Positions 15,892-23,773 of a stretch of DNA of 31,238 nt are shown here, piece by piece; position 1 is the stretch's first letter; each line of letters starts with the position of its first letter. The position numbers were made by a program, and so were the translations under genes. The stretch is from a virus. The notes under the pieces are model-generated. The model was not told the DNA's origin. It saw nothing but the letters and a program-made list of their open reading frames with translations, and did no database searches. Location of the stretch: the IMG/VR virus record IMGVR_UViG_3300025154_002773, positions 1 through 31,238 of that record. One strand, 5' to 3'.

Positions 15892-16851
15892 TTATTTTAA
15901 ATGCTTAAACTTTCCCTCGGCGAGCATACGCTTATATAATTGAGGATCCTCTTCGCTTATTCTTTCCACATCTTCCCAAGTTAATTCTCCAGATTTGTTT
16001 AGGTTTTCACCTGAGCCGGATATTACCCCGGACAAAGCCTTATTTTTAACTTCTTTTTCTTTGGCGATTTTGTCTTGCTTAACTTTTTCTCTAGCGTCAA
16101 TTACTGTTTTATAAGCTTTATTAATGGACATTCCTCCATTAATTAAAGTTTCAACAGCCTCAGCTAGAATAGGGTCGTATTTACCATCCTTACTGTTTTC
16201 ATTAAGCTCAGGATGATTTCCCATAAACTCCACAAAATCTGTCATTTCCTTTTTCTGGTTTTCCTCTTGAATTATTTCTTGGCGTATTTCCTCACGCTCA
16301 GCATCTTTGATTGCCTCAATATCCTCGGCCTCTAATGCTCTACTTGGCTTCAGCCCTCTCATTTTTCTTGCTATCGCCAAATATTGCTCCAAAGCCTCTA
16401 TTTTGTCGTCCTTAGAATGATTTTTTAAATCATTCATTAGTTCTTCTTTAGTTGGAATGTTTTCATCCCCCCTTAAAGTAAGGACTTGGATATATTTATC
16501 AGCTAGACGCTTATCAAGACGAGGAGTCATTGATTGAACCTCATGATTTTGAATATCTTGATTCTCATCATTTTGATTTTCATCAACTTCCTTTTTCTCT
16601 TGATTCTCTTCTTCAGCTTTTTCAGCTTCAGGTTTCTTTTCTTCTTCGGTTTCAGATTCTTCTTTTGGTTTTCCAAAAGCGGTTTTAATTTCATCCTCAC
16701 CGACGATGTCCATAATTCTAGGATCTAAGTCCTTAATTTCTTCCGCCTCTTTTTCGTTGTTAGGCGACTCAGTTGGCGTCACTGACGAATTACTTTCTAT
16801 GGAAGCATTTGCGCTATCTTCCGGAGCGATGTTTTTTTCTTCTATATCCAT
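15892..16851 (-). CDS. Scaffolding protein
   Basis: 319 aa from the ATG at 16851 (a GTG at 16863 is less likely). Very acidic, Glu/Lys/Asn-rich, with a disordered N-terminal 120 residues and helical segments to the C-terminus, which ends with a basic YKRMLAEGKFKHLK. This composition and the position immediately before the major capsid gene are typical of phage scaffolds, whose basic C-terminal helix binds coat protein. No protease motif is visible. A GCACC/GGTGC hairpin (16860-16876) lies just upstream of the start. Confidence 0.75.
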   Translation of the reverse strand: MDIEEKNIAPEDSANASIESNSSVTPTESPNNEKEAEEIKDLDPRIMDIVGEDEIKTAFGKPKEESETEEEKKPEAEKAEEENQEKKEVDENQNDENQDIQNHEVQSMTPRLDKRLADKYIQVLTLRGDENIPTKEELMNDLKNHSKDDKIEALEQYLAIARKMRGLKPSRALEAEDIEAIKDAEREEIRQEIIQEENQKKEMTDFVEFMGNHPELNENSKDGKYDPILAEAVETLINGGMSINKAYKTVIDAREKVKQDKIAKEKEVKNKALSGVISGSGENLNKSGELTWEDVERISEEDPQLYKRMLAEGKFKHLK

Positions 16852-16859
16852 ATTCTTTC

Positions 16860-16932
16860 GCACCTATACGCGGTGCGCTACGATTTTAAAAATTACCAGG
16901 TTCTCTTACGAGAAGTTCCCGAGAAGTAGCGC
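16860..16932 (-). promoter_or_regulatory. Hairpins in the scaffold gene leader
   Basis: GCACC (16860-16864) pairs with GGTGC (16872-16876) nine bases before the ATG. GCGCTAC (16875-16881) can instead pair with GTAGCGC (16926-16932) over a loop that includes a TTCTC/GAGAA hairpin. The two share bases 16875-16876, so they may be alternatives. No Shine-Dalgarno is present. Confidence 0.4.
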
Positions 16933-16935
16933 AAA

Positions 16936-17283
16936 TTATTGTGCTACCGGCTTGGGCTCTCCTTGTTTTCTCGTTTCACTTTCTCTGCGTACTTTTTTAA
17001 TTAATTCAACTTCATTCACAAACTCTCTAAGCATTTTTAATGCCTTAGCATTAGCGAATGTATTTGCCAAAATCAGAATATGATTGGCATTATCTGATAA
17101 ATTAGTTGTATCTACCGGCTCAAGAAGTTCGCATATAGTTTTATTGGCTTTTTTAACCATAATCTTCCAACCTTCACTTTCAGACATCGTATAAAGAGCC
17201 TCTTCTTCAGCTACATGATCAGTCTTTTCATTTTCAGCTTTTGTGACTTCTGCTTTAACTTTTTTTATTTCTTCTTTATTCAT
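16936..17283 (-). CDS. Unknown late protein between portal and scaffold
   Basis: 115 aa, mostly helical and charged, with a central part SEGWKIMVKKANKTICELLEPVDT and a helix IANTFANAKALKMLREFVNEVE-like near the C-terminus. Encoded between the HNH gene and the scaffold. It resembles small helical proteins found near phage portal/scaffold genes, but I know no function. The gap to the scaffold start contains the alternative hairpins at 16860-16932. Confidence 0.65.
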   Translation of the reverse strand: MNKEEIKKVKAEVTKAENEKTDHVAEEEALYTMSESEGWKIMVKKANKTICELLEPVDTTNLSDNANHILILANTFANAKALKMLREFVNEVELIKKVRRESETRKQGEPKPVAQ

Positions 17284-17287
17284 TTTT

Positions 17288-17746
17288 TTATCTTAAATTA
17301 TTATCTTTATCGTATTTCGTGTGGCACTTAGCACATAGTTCAATAAAATCATTTGTATTTCTTCTATATTTATGATCTTTATTCGCCCAGTGCATTTCTC
17401 TTCCTCTGCCCTCTTTTCCACAAACTGAGCATTTTTTTGCTTTTCCCAATTTTCTTCGTACCCAATAATGTAAACCACTATAAGAGACAAATTCACCCTT
17501 CCAATTGTGGCATTTCTCTCCATTATGAATTGGAGGAAATATTTTATTTTCTTTATTAAATTTACTTTGTCGCTCTTTCCATTTATGGGTATGTTTTTTG
17601 CCGAAACATGGATTAAGCTCCCCCTTATTGATACCCCGAGCTTTCATTGTTTCACTTATTTTTTTTCTTATTTCATCGGACACTACGCACCCACTTCTGC
17701 TTGGAGGAGTTGGCTTAATTCCACTCTTTCTGATTCCTTTTGGCAT
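17288..17746 (-). CDS. HNH homing endonuclease with NUMOD3 motif
   Basis: 152 aa. The N-terminal half has a NUMOD3-type DNA-binding motif (ISETMKARGINKGELNPCFG and KKHTHKW). The C-terminal half is an HNH nuclease with a zinc site: CSVCGK, then MHWANKDHKYRR, then LCAKCHTKY. Such genes are mobile and insert between phage genes without a structural role. It sits between portal and a small late gene. A 60-base element with interleaved inverted repeats (17758-17814) lies between its start and the portal stop, probably the translation control typical of phage homing endonucleases or a trace of insertion. Confidence 0.9.
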   Translation of the reverse strand: MPKGIRKSGIKPTPPSRSGCVVSDEIRKKISETMKARGINKGELNPCFGKKHTHKWKERQSKFNKENKIFPPIHNGEKCHNWKGEFVSYSGLHYWVRRKLGKAKKCSVCGKEGRGREMHWANKDHKYRRNTNDFIELCAKCHTKYDKDNNLR

Positions 17747-17757
17747 ATTTTATTTTT

Positions 17758-17814
17758 CCTCTTATTCCCTGCCCAACCTTACGAGTAAAGGCAGGAGATA
17801 AGAGGCGTAAGGTT
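17758..17814. repeat. Interleaved inverted repeats (pseudoknot-like) before the HNH gene
   Basis: Order A-B-A'-B'. CCTCTTATTCCCTGCC (17758-17773) pairs with 17790-17805 at 14 of 16 positions. AACCTTACG (17775-17783) pairs perfectly with CGTAAGGTT (17806-17814). The two stems are interleaved, so they form either a pseudoknot or mutually exclusive hairpins. In the minus-strand RNA the element ends 11 bases before the HNH start codon. Confidence 0.65.
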
Positions 17815-17822
17815 AGTTTTTT

Positions 17823-19544
17823 TTAATAAACATCATTATTTACTATCTGTTCATTCTCTTGATTTTCAACTATTGTCCCTCCTTCATCTCCAACCCCAGC
17901 GATTGCATTTGGATCGTCAGCGCTAACAATGATTTTATTCCAATCGGTTATTCCATTCTCAATTGCTAATCTTTTAACCGCTTCACCCCAGTTAATCTTT
18001 TTTCCGCTACTCGCAATGTCTTGTTGGATTGCATCATTTTTAGCAATCATATTTAGAAGTCCCATCATCTTTTCAGCGGCATCACTTCGCTTAGCAGTAC
18101 TTCCAGAATCAATTTTGTATTTAATAGATAAATCAGATAATAAGTCTCTTGTAATAATTCCATTTTCAAAAACATTTAAATCACTATGTGGATAGACAAC
18201 TTTAATATTTTCTAAAGCTTCTTGTATTCCTGGAATTTTTACTTTATCCATGCCTCTTTTAGAAGCTACTGCCATCATCATATTGGCCACATTTTCCAAG
18301 AATCTTTCTTGCATATATCTATCCCAGCTATCTCTGGCACCCTCTCTATCTCCTTGCATCTTCAGGGCCTCTGGAGTCTTGCCAAAGCCAACATCCACAC
18401 TCTTAGGGATAGACGTATCAGAAGCAGCGCCTAAGCTCATTAGATTAGCTTTCATCATGTTGTAAGTACTTTGAAAAGTAGCCAGTCCTTGAGGAGAATT
18501 TTCAAGAATCCTAACCTTATCAACATTGCCTTCTTTGGCAAACCAAAATTTGTTGTCGACATGAACACTAGACATAACCATTAATTCAGGATCAATAATG
18601 GCAGTTGGGTCTATGCTCTTATCTAATGAAGCAAAATATTTTCTGCACAACGCATCGATTGCTTTTTGTGGCATCTCACCTCTTTCCATATCTGATAAGC
18701 CCCAATATCTATCCAAAACTGGAATGGTCAATTTTTCCACCAAAGGAATTCCAGGAAAATAATCTTTTTCATTAAGAATTTCTTTTTTAGAATTAGGTTC
18801 AAAAATTATCCAGTCTCCATTTCGATTAAAGTAATTTCTTAAAACTATAGTGTCCTTGTCTTGTATTCGATTCTTTTCTTCTGAGGTTAAAGACGATTGG
18901 TCAACGGATGAAGGATTTATTTCATTAATTACAGCCTTGTTCCATACTCCAGGATTATCTTTGCATCTATCCTCTAGCCACTTTTTGCTTACAAAAACAT
19001 CCACAAAACACCAATCCATATCGCTAATGGAATATTTTCCTGGTTGAGGATAAAATCTTCTAGGATGAACCAAAACCATATCCGGACCGGTATACAATTT
19101 ACCAACCATATAGTCGATGAAAACCATCATTGTTCCGTAAATTTTCGAGTAAAAATTAACCTGTCTTGATTTTGTGAAAAAATCACCACCGATATTTGCA
19201 TTGGGTAAAATATATTCATGGTAAACAAGATTTGCTGCTATAACTTTAGATATGTCAGTGTCTCGATAACTAGAAAATCTTCCGGTAGCCATCTGAGCCA
19301 TTATTCGACAACTGCTATCAAGAATTAAAGTTGCGAGTTCTCCTGTGGAATAAAATGATTCAACATTTTTCTTTTCTTTTTCCTTATCGTCGATATTTAC
19401 ATATCTCCCATAAAACAACTGCTCTCTATCAGTCCAAGCAAAACCAGAGGACATAACATCCTTTTTGACTCTTTCGGCCTCAGTGAATTCTGCTTGAATA
19501 TCACTAGACACTTCAGTTATTTGGATTGTTTCATTTTCTTCCAT
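17823..19544 (-). CDS. Portal protein
   Basis: 573 aa from the ATG at 19544. An ATG four codons upstream (19556) is the alternative; the downstream one has the usual AAAAATATG context. The size and the order (terminase, portal, scaffold, capsid) fit a podovirus-type portal, the dodecameric vertex through which DNA is packaged and ejected. Seen features: an N-terminal TDREQLFYGRYVN region; a beta/helix core, IYGTMMVFIDYMVG and VHPRRFYPQPGKYSISD; the long helix region ALKMQGDREGARDSWDRYMQ near the crown; and an Asn/Glu-rich C-terminal tail. The assignment rests on context and overall pattern. Confidence 0.8.
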   Translation of the reverse strand: MEENETIQITEVSSDIQAEFTEAERVKKDVMSSGFAWTDREQLFYGRYVNIDDKEKEKKNVESFYSTGELATLILDSSCRIMAQMATGRFSSYRDTDISKVIAANLVYHEYILPNANIGGDFFTKSRQVNFYSKIYGTMMVFIDYMVGKLYTGPDMVLVHPRRFYPQPGKYSISDMDWCFVDVFVSKKWLEDRCKDNPGVWNKAVINEINPSSVDQSSLTSEEKNRIQDKDTIVLRNYFNRNGDWIIFEPNSKKEILNEKDYFPGIPLVEKLTIPVLDRYWGLSDMERGEMPQKAIDALCRKYFASLDKSIDPTAIIDPELMVMSSVHVDNKFWFAKEGNVDKVRILENSPQGLATFQSTYNMMKANLMSLGAASDTSIPKSVDVGFGKTPEALKMQGDREGARDSWDRYMQERFLENVANMMMAVASKRGMDKVKIPGIQEALENIKVVYPHSDLNVFENGIITRDLLSDLSIKYKIDSGSTAKRSDAAEKMMGLLNMIAKNDAIQQDIASSGKKINWGEAVKRLAIENGITDWNKIIVSADDPNAIAGVGDEGGTIVENQENEQIVNNDVY

Positions 19545-19560
19545 ATTTTTATTCATTTAA

Positions 19561-19598
19561 GCGAGTGAAACTCGCTTTGGTTTGTTAGTAAACTAACA
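19561..19598 (-). promoter_or_regulatory. Two hairpins abutting the portal start
   Basis: GCGAGT-GAA-ACTCGC (19561-19575) and TGTTAGT-AA-ACTAACA (about 19583-19598) are perfect small hairpins in the last bases of the leader. No Shine-Dalgarno is visible between them and the start codon. Confidence 0.45.
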
Positions 19599-19623
19599 AT
19601 TCCCTTTCGCTAACTTAGATAAA

Positions 19624-19653
19624 TAAAAAAAGCCCCTGTTTTCACAGGAGCTT
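19624..19653 (-). terminator. Leader terminator T2
   Basis: Minus-strand stem CCTGT/ACAGG, extended by AAGC/GCTT, followed by seven Ts. It is the second of two intrinsic terminators in the late leader, upstream of the portal gene. Confidence 0.75.
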
Positions 19654-19660
19654 ATATAAC

Positions 19661-19682
19661 AAAAAACAACCCTTCTGGGTTG
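19661..19682 (-). terminator. Leader terminator T1
   Basis: Minus-strand hairpin CAACCC-AGAA-GGGTTG followed by six Ts. It would stop the late transcript about 170 bases after its start unless antiterminated. Confidence 0.78.
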
Positions 19683-19807
19683 CATAGACTCTATTCAATT
19701 TTATTGGATACAAAAACTCCTATGCTCGGTTTAACTGCTCACCACGAGGGCGCAAAACCGAAAAAATAGAAGTCTCTTGTCATGCGTATTCGAGTTGTCT
19801 CTCTCGA
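19682..19807 (-). ncRNA. Structured leader / candidate small RNA of the late operon
   Basis: In the minus-strand RNA, GCAU (19782-19785) and AUGC (19682-19685) close a domain. AGACUUCUAUU (19765-19775) pairs with AAUAGAGUCU (19686-19695) with one bulge. An overlapping alternative pairs ACUUCUA (19767-19773) with UAGGAGU (19716-19722). Within lies a CGGUUU/AAACCG hairpin (19727-19760) with G/C-rich arms, and TCGAG/CTCGA forms an upstream hairpin (19790-19807). Two terminators follow at once. It may be a free sRNA of about 170 bases, or a leader that switches between termination and read-through. I do not recognise a known family. Confidence 0.55.
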
Positions 19808-19839
19808 CCGTTTATGATCTAACGAATTTCTACAATTTC

Positions 19840-19867
19840 ATAATATCACAATAAAATTATTTGTCAA
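19840..19867 (-). promoter_or_regulatory. Candidate late promoter
   Basis: Minus-strand TTGACA (19862-19867), 16 bases, TATTAT (19840-19845); start near 19833. It overlaps the last codons of the upstream 92-aa gene and precedes a ~280-base leader before portal, so it would drive the whole head, tail and lysis block. Confidence 0.65.
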
Positions 19868-20135
19868 TACGTTTTCTGAAATTTTCTAACAAAAAACCAC
19901 CAACAGCACCGACGAGTACCTTCAATATTGTTTCGGGCATCTCATTGGGGTTATGTTTTATAACGATAAATACTAAAATTATAATCAATATAATTACTCC
20001 CCACATTATTATAATCATAGCTAAATTAAAATGATTTTTAAAACGTTCCGTTCTATTGTGGTCGTTATTCTTTTCGTCCAATTTCAGTTCCTCATCATTT
20101 TTAAGTTGTTCGCCTTTTGCAATTTTCCTAGTCAT
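19857..20135 (-). CDS. Small membrane protein in the cargo segment
   Basis: 92 aa. Charged N-terminus with KGEQLKNDEELKLDEKNND, one long hydrophobic segment (about 36-58: LAMIIIMWGVIILIIILVFIVI), then a second, shorter one (ETILKVLVGAVGGFLLENF, about 69-87). No lipobox. It follows the ImmA-like gene by four bases, so the two are likely co-expressed. A membrane partner of a metalloprotease is possible, but nothing in its sequence shows a function. Confidence 0.65.
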   Translation of the reverse strand: MTRKIAKGEQLKNDEELKLDEKNNDHNRTERFKNHFNLAMIIIMWGVIILIIILVFIVIKHNPNEMPETILKVLVGAVGGFLLENFRKRIDK

Positions 20136-20139
20136 AGAA

Positions 20140-20643
20140 CTACATAATTATCTGATCAAGTAATTTACTACCCCGTATTGCAGCAGCAGCAGGAGAAACA
20201 TTAAAAATATTTGCGACCTCCTCAATCGACTTTGACTTATTCCAAATATATATAAATTTATCTCTCGGCATCAACAGCTTAGCAGCATTTTTATTTGCAA
20301 TAATTTCCATCATAACTCTCTCCTCCTCTTTTTCGGCTTCTTCTTTTCTCATCACTGGTTGCCTATTCTGAGTTACATAGTCATCATTGATAATTGATTT
20401 ATGAAGAAGAAAATGAATAATCTCATGAGCTATCGTAAATCTCTTTCTCGTAGATGAATGGTTAGCATTCACATAAATAACATACTGATTCCCTTCTTTT
20501 CTTATTAATCCGGACTCACTGTCATCCAAGCTTTCTGTTTCAAAAACTTTGATATCTAGTTTATCGGCTATTTCTAAAATAGGAACAGGAACACTATCTT
20601 TGTATTCATCAAAGATATCGTTGAGTGTTATTTCTTTTTCCAT
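20140..20643 (-). CDS. ImmA/IrrE-type metallopeptidase
   Basis: 167 aa. It carries the zincin motif TIAHEIIHFLLHK (His73, Glu74, His77) and a downstream MEIIANKNAAKLLMP (Glu113 as probable third ligand), the exact layout of the ImmA/IrrE (COG2856) family. ImmA of ICEBs1 cleaves the ImmR repressor to induce excision, and IrrE cleaves DdrO. Here no HTH repressor lies next to it, so it may act on a repressor elsewhere or on a host protein. It sits between terminase and portal, an unusual place for an immunity gene, in a block that looks like cargo. The C-terminal helices may bind its target. Confidence 0.85.
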   Translation of the reverse strand: MEKEITLNDIFDEYKDSVPVPILEIADKLDIKVFETESLDDSESGLIRKEGNQYVIYVNANHSSTRKRFTIAHEIIHFLLHKSIINDDYVTQNRQPVMRKEEAEKEEERVMMEIIANKNAAKLLMPRDKFIYIWNKSKSIEEVANIFNVSPAAAAIRGSKLLDQIIM

Positions 20644-20707
20644 TTTTTTTAAAGTTATTTCTTAACATCTAAATTGTATCATAATATCAATATTTAATAC
20701 AATGAAA

Positions 20708-20914
20708 TTATAAAATGTTATTATTTAAAAATCTCACAGGTTTATTTTTATAAACATACAAAGGCTTTAAATTTAGTCTGCCAATAAAAACTACTTTAAC
20801 AACCAATAAATCGCAACCATCGCCCCAGCGATTAGCTTCCAGGGTGTCATAAATTTCCTGGACGATTCTATCTTTTTCTTTTTCATCTTCTATTTCTATA
20901 TTTGTTTTTGACAT
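20708..20914 (-). CDS. Unknown 68-aa protein
   Basis: Starts MSKTNIEIEDEKEKDRIV; acidic helical N-terminus, then a beta-like VVKVVFIGRLNLKPLYVYKN segment. It is third in the cargo block, separated from the ImmA-like gene by a 64-base AT-rich gap. No known family or motif is recognised. Confidence 0.5.
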   Translation of the reverse strand: MSKTNIEIEDEKEKDRIVQEIYDTLEANRWGDGCDLLVVKVVFIGRLNLKPLYVYKNKPVRFLNNNIL

Positions 20915-20918
20915 AACC

Positions 20919-21182
20919 CTATTTTAAGTTAAATAAACTTTTTACATATCTCCAAAAATCAATAAACTTTATAGCTACCAAGATTTTAAGATTTCTAATA
21001 AGATTTTGGCGCTCTTCTCTCCTTTGTTTTTTTCTTGCTATCTTTGGATTAGCTTCCTCCATTATTCTTTTGACCTCTCTTATGAGGCTCCCAAAATCAT
21101 CAGTACTTAGGGCTGTGATTATGTTTTTATCCCTAAACATTTCGATTACATTTCTTCTCGCATCAAATTTCAACTTGATCAT
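20919..21182 (-). CDS. Unknown 87-aa basic protein
   Basis: Basic, helical, with a KKQRREERQNLIRNLK stretch (about 51-66) and a hydrophobic/aromatic C-terminus (IKFIDFWRYVKSLF). It begins in a 4-base ATGA overlap with the upstream gene, so the two are coupled. No family is recognised. The basic patch could bind nucleic acid or membrane; both are guesses. Confidence 0.55.
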   Translation of the reverse strand: MIKLKFDARRNVIEMFRDKNIITALSTDDFGSLIREVKRIMEEANPKIARKKQRREERQNLIRNLKILVAIKFIDFWRYVKSLFNLK

Positions 21183-21451
21183 ATTGTTTTTTTATTATTT
21201 ATTAAATTAAATTCTTTTAAATATTCCTTAATTTCACTTAGGCTATTTGAGTTGAAAATATATTCCTTGCTATTAGTTGGGTTTTCATATCTGCACTTTA
21301 AATATGGAGATTCTCCAATGTTATAAGTAACAATCGCGAATTCCCAATTTTTAACGTTATATCCGTCAATATCTACTTTTGGCAAAACCAACGGTATATC
21401 ATTAAAAAAATCACTTATATCAATTTCATTTAGAAGTTTGTTTATATTCAT
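21179..21451 (-). CDS. Unknown 90-aa protein after the terminase
   Basis: Acidic N-terminal helix (NKLLNEIDISDFFND), then beta-like segments (NWEFAIVTYNIGESPYLKCRY) and a C-terminal helix. Starts four bases after the terminase stop, so it is read as part of the same transcript. No known family or motif. Confidence 0.55.
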   Translation of the reverse strand: MNINKLLNEIDISDFFNDIPLVLPKVDIDGYNVKNWEFAIVTYNIGESPYLKCRYENPTNSKEYIFNSNSLSEIKEYLKEFNLINNKKTI

Positions 21452-21455
21452 AAAT

Positions 21456-23033
21456 TTATCTTAAAAATCCTCTCTTATCGTAAGATTTAGGTTGATTATA
21501 ATTTTGATACTTTTTGTATTTATCATCTCCTCCTCCAGTTGCTATATTGGACTTATCAAGATTAACAGCCAGATATTCTGTAGCCGAACGATGATGAGAT
21601 GTCCAGTCGTGAATAGGAAGTGATACCGGTGACGTCGCTTGAGAGTTTTCATTTCTCTGTGGATAACGAGCAAATTTTATAGAAGAAACCCATGTTTTAG
21701 TTCCGACATCCCCACTTCCCTCAGTATCATTGATTTCAACACCTTTCTGCAAAAATACCTTAGTTTTTTCTTTTCTGATTGCGAACGTATTAGCTTCTGG
21801 AGACGTTTGAACAAATATTCCAGCCTTTTCTAACTCTAACCTAGTGCTAGTCTTTTCTTTGCTAACTATGGACCGTTTAGCCACGTCAGGATCTCCCACA
21901 TGAATTGCCTTTTTCCACTGACTAACTTTTTGAATAAGCGCCAATTCTTCAGAAGTATAATCAAACAATGAATCAATCAAATTCCCTGGGAAAAATGGAA
22001 ATAAATAATGGATTGAAACATTTTCCTTTTTGTAAGCTTCCACTAATCTAAACTTTCCGTTATTTTGATTCTTCTGCCACCATTGAACAGCTATTCCGTC
22101 AAGACCAAAATCCCACGAAACAAACAATGGCCATTCTGGATTATAAGGGAATTTTCCTACTTCGATATATTTAACCTCATCATAAACTCTGCCCCTAATA
22201 GAAGTGTCCCAATTTCTCATTATTTCTCTAGCAAAATCTTCTTCACTTCTTCTTTCTCTTTCTGATGCTAGCCATTTTGCATCTTTGCGCGGATCTAAAT
22301 GATAATCTAATTCAATAATCTTAATTTTTTCCCCATCCTCTCCAAATCTTAGCCTCTTGGCTTTACCTGGTTTGATTCCTGGGGTTGTTAGTACAATTCT
22401 GCAGTCAGTTGTATCTGCAGTAGAACCCCACGCAGATGAGTCATTATCCCAAAATGCAAACTCATCCATAAAAATTGCTTTTTGCCGACCTCCTCGAGAG
22501 AAATTTGAATTAGATGATTCACCGGATATGATATTACCGTTTTCCGGATTTATTAAAGACATATAGGTTAAATGTTTTCTAAAATCAAATCCGTTTGGCA
22601 ATATGAATTTAGGTTGCCTCATTAATGTATATTCTATTTTTCCGAATAATGACTCTTCTTTATTTGATACACCGCCGGAGTCACCTTTAGTATTATCTAC
22701 ATAAGCTTCCTTTCTTGAACCGAGCAAAAAGTTAGAACCGGGGATATATCTCCAAAACCATAAAATAACATCAATCACTGTGTAGGTTGCGCCCATCTCT
22801 CTACACTTATCAAAAAATATATCCTTTCCGTTTTCGATAGCATCTTTAAGCTCATCGACAATCATCTTTTCTTGAAATGGAAATAATTTAAATTTAAAAT
22901 GATAAGGTTCCACTTTTGGATTAAAAGTTTGGCAGAAATTATTAATATATGCTTTTGGATCTTTTTCGGCATCACTAATCATTTCTTTAAGTTTTGCTAG
23001 TTTCTCTTTACGAGATAAGTTTATCGAGTTCAT
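21456..23033 (-). CDS. terL: Terminase large subunit
   Basis: 525 aa from the ATG at 23033 (a TTG at 23051 would add six residues). It packages DNA using ATP and cuts the concatemer. Seen: a divergent Walker A, KCREMGATY (about 76-84); Walker B AIFMDEFAFW (about 186-195) with the catalytic Glu; coupling motif TTPG (about 216-219); the RNase H-like nuclease start VSWDFGLDG (about 305-313); a second acidic motif, HVGDPDVAKRS; and a late acidic site, HDWTSHHRSA. Full length for the family. It overlaps the small-subunit gene by 26 bases. Confidence 0.95.
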   Translation of the reverse strand: MNSINLSRKEKLAKLKEMISDAEKDPKAYINNFCQTFNPKVEPYHFKFKLFPFQEKMIVDELKDAIENGKDIFFDKCREMGATYTVIDVILWFWRYIPGSNFLLGSRKEAYVDNTKGDSGGVSNKEESLFGKIEYTLMRQPKFILPNGFDFRKHLTYMSLINPENGNIISGESSNSNFSRGGRQKAIFMDEFAFWDNDSSAWGSTADTTDCRIVLTTPGIKPGKAKRLRFGEDGEKIKIIELDYHLDPRKDAKWLASERERRSEEDFAREIMRNWDTSIRGRVYDEVKYIEVGKFPYNPEWPLFVSWDFGLDGIAVQWWQKNQNNGKFRLVEAYKKENVSIHYLFPFFPGNLIDSLFDYTSEELALIQKVSQWKKAIHVGDPDVAKRSIVSKEKTSTRLELEKAGIFVQTSPEANTFAIRKEKTKVFLQKGVEINDTEGSGDVGTKTWVSSIKFARYPQRNENSQATSPVSLPIHDWTSHHRSATEYLAVNLDKSNIATGGGDDKYKKYQNYNQPKSYDKRGFLR

Positions 23034-23604
23034 CGTCGTTAATATTATCAATTAAGTTTGTATTGTTGGTGTTATTTACTTGGACCGCTACGCCTGGAGA
23101 ATTATCTTCAAGCCCGAGAAGTTTTCCAAGCTTATCGTGATATGCTTTTTGAACTGCGTGATTTGGTGTTTCTACTTTTTCATATATTATTTCCGAGTCC
23201 TTTCCCTTTTTTATTCTTAAATTAATAAAGTCAGTATTTGTAGCGTTTAAGCCATCTCTAATCTTTTTTAAATATATTTCTATCCCTAAACCAAAGTCAC
23301 AAAGAAGCATTCCTGTGCCACCCCTTTCCCTAACCTTTGCTAACCTGCGCGCTCCTAGCACTGAAGCAACTTGATCACTAACACTTGGATGTAATTCTTT
23401 ATATGCTTTTGTTGAATTTCCCTCATGTTTAACCCAGCTGATATAAAAAGAAACTAGCTTTTCATCTTTATCAAAAATATCCATCAAAATATCCACAAAT
23501 TCGTTAGAAATAGATTTTTTCTTTACAGTTAAAGATTTGTTAGTAATTAATTTTTTAACAATCTTTTTTTTATTTAATTTTGATTTAGATTTTTTCTTTA
23601 TCAT
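23008..23604 (-). CDS. terS: Terminase small subunit
   Basis: 198 aa. Lys-rich N-terminus, then a helix-turn-helix-like part (STKAYKELHPSVSDQVASVLGARRLAK) typical of small-terminase DNA-binding domains, then a helical oligomerisation region (about 95-160) and an Asn-rich acidic tail. It recognises the packaging start and stimulates the large subunit. It lies directly upstream of, and overlaps, the large-subunit gene. Identity is supported by gene order as much as by sequence. Confidence 0.85.
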   Translation of the reverse strand: MIKKKSKSKLNKKKIVKKLITNKSLTVKKKSISNEFVDILMDIFDKDEKLVSFYISWVKHEGNSTKAYKELHPSVSDQVASVLGARRLAKVRERGGTGMLLCDFGLGIEIYLKKIRDGLNATNTDFINLRIKKGKDSEIIYEKVETPNHAVQKAYHDKLGKLLGLEDNSPGVAVQVNNTNNTNLIDNINDDELDKLIS

Positions 23605-23608
23605 CGAC

Positions 23609-23773
23609 TTATTTAAAAAACTCTTTTAGACTTTCAATTAAATCATCCTTCATCGAATCGAGGTCTTTATAATATTTATCATGGAATATATACCCATTTT
23701 GTAATTTTTGAATAGCATATCTATCCTCATTAAACATAAATCTTGCTGCTAATCTTATTATTACTTTTTTCAT
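23609..23773 (-). CDS. Small 54-aa protein, coupled
   Basis: Reads MKKVIIRLAARFMFNEDRYA..., ends ...LKEFFK. It starts in a 4-base ATGA overlap with the previous gene and ends four bases before the small terminase subunit, so it is in a tightly coupled series. Basic N-terminal helix, acidic second half. No family recognised. Confidence 0.65.
   Translation of the reverse strand: MKKVIIRLAARFMFNEDRYAIQKLQNGYIFHDKYYKDLDSMKDDLIESLKEFFK

Noticed and set aside
17293-17523. Second minus-strand ORF inside the HNH gene
   Set aside because: Alternative frame of a clear HNH domain with no motif of its own.
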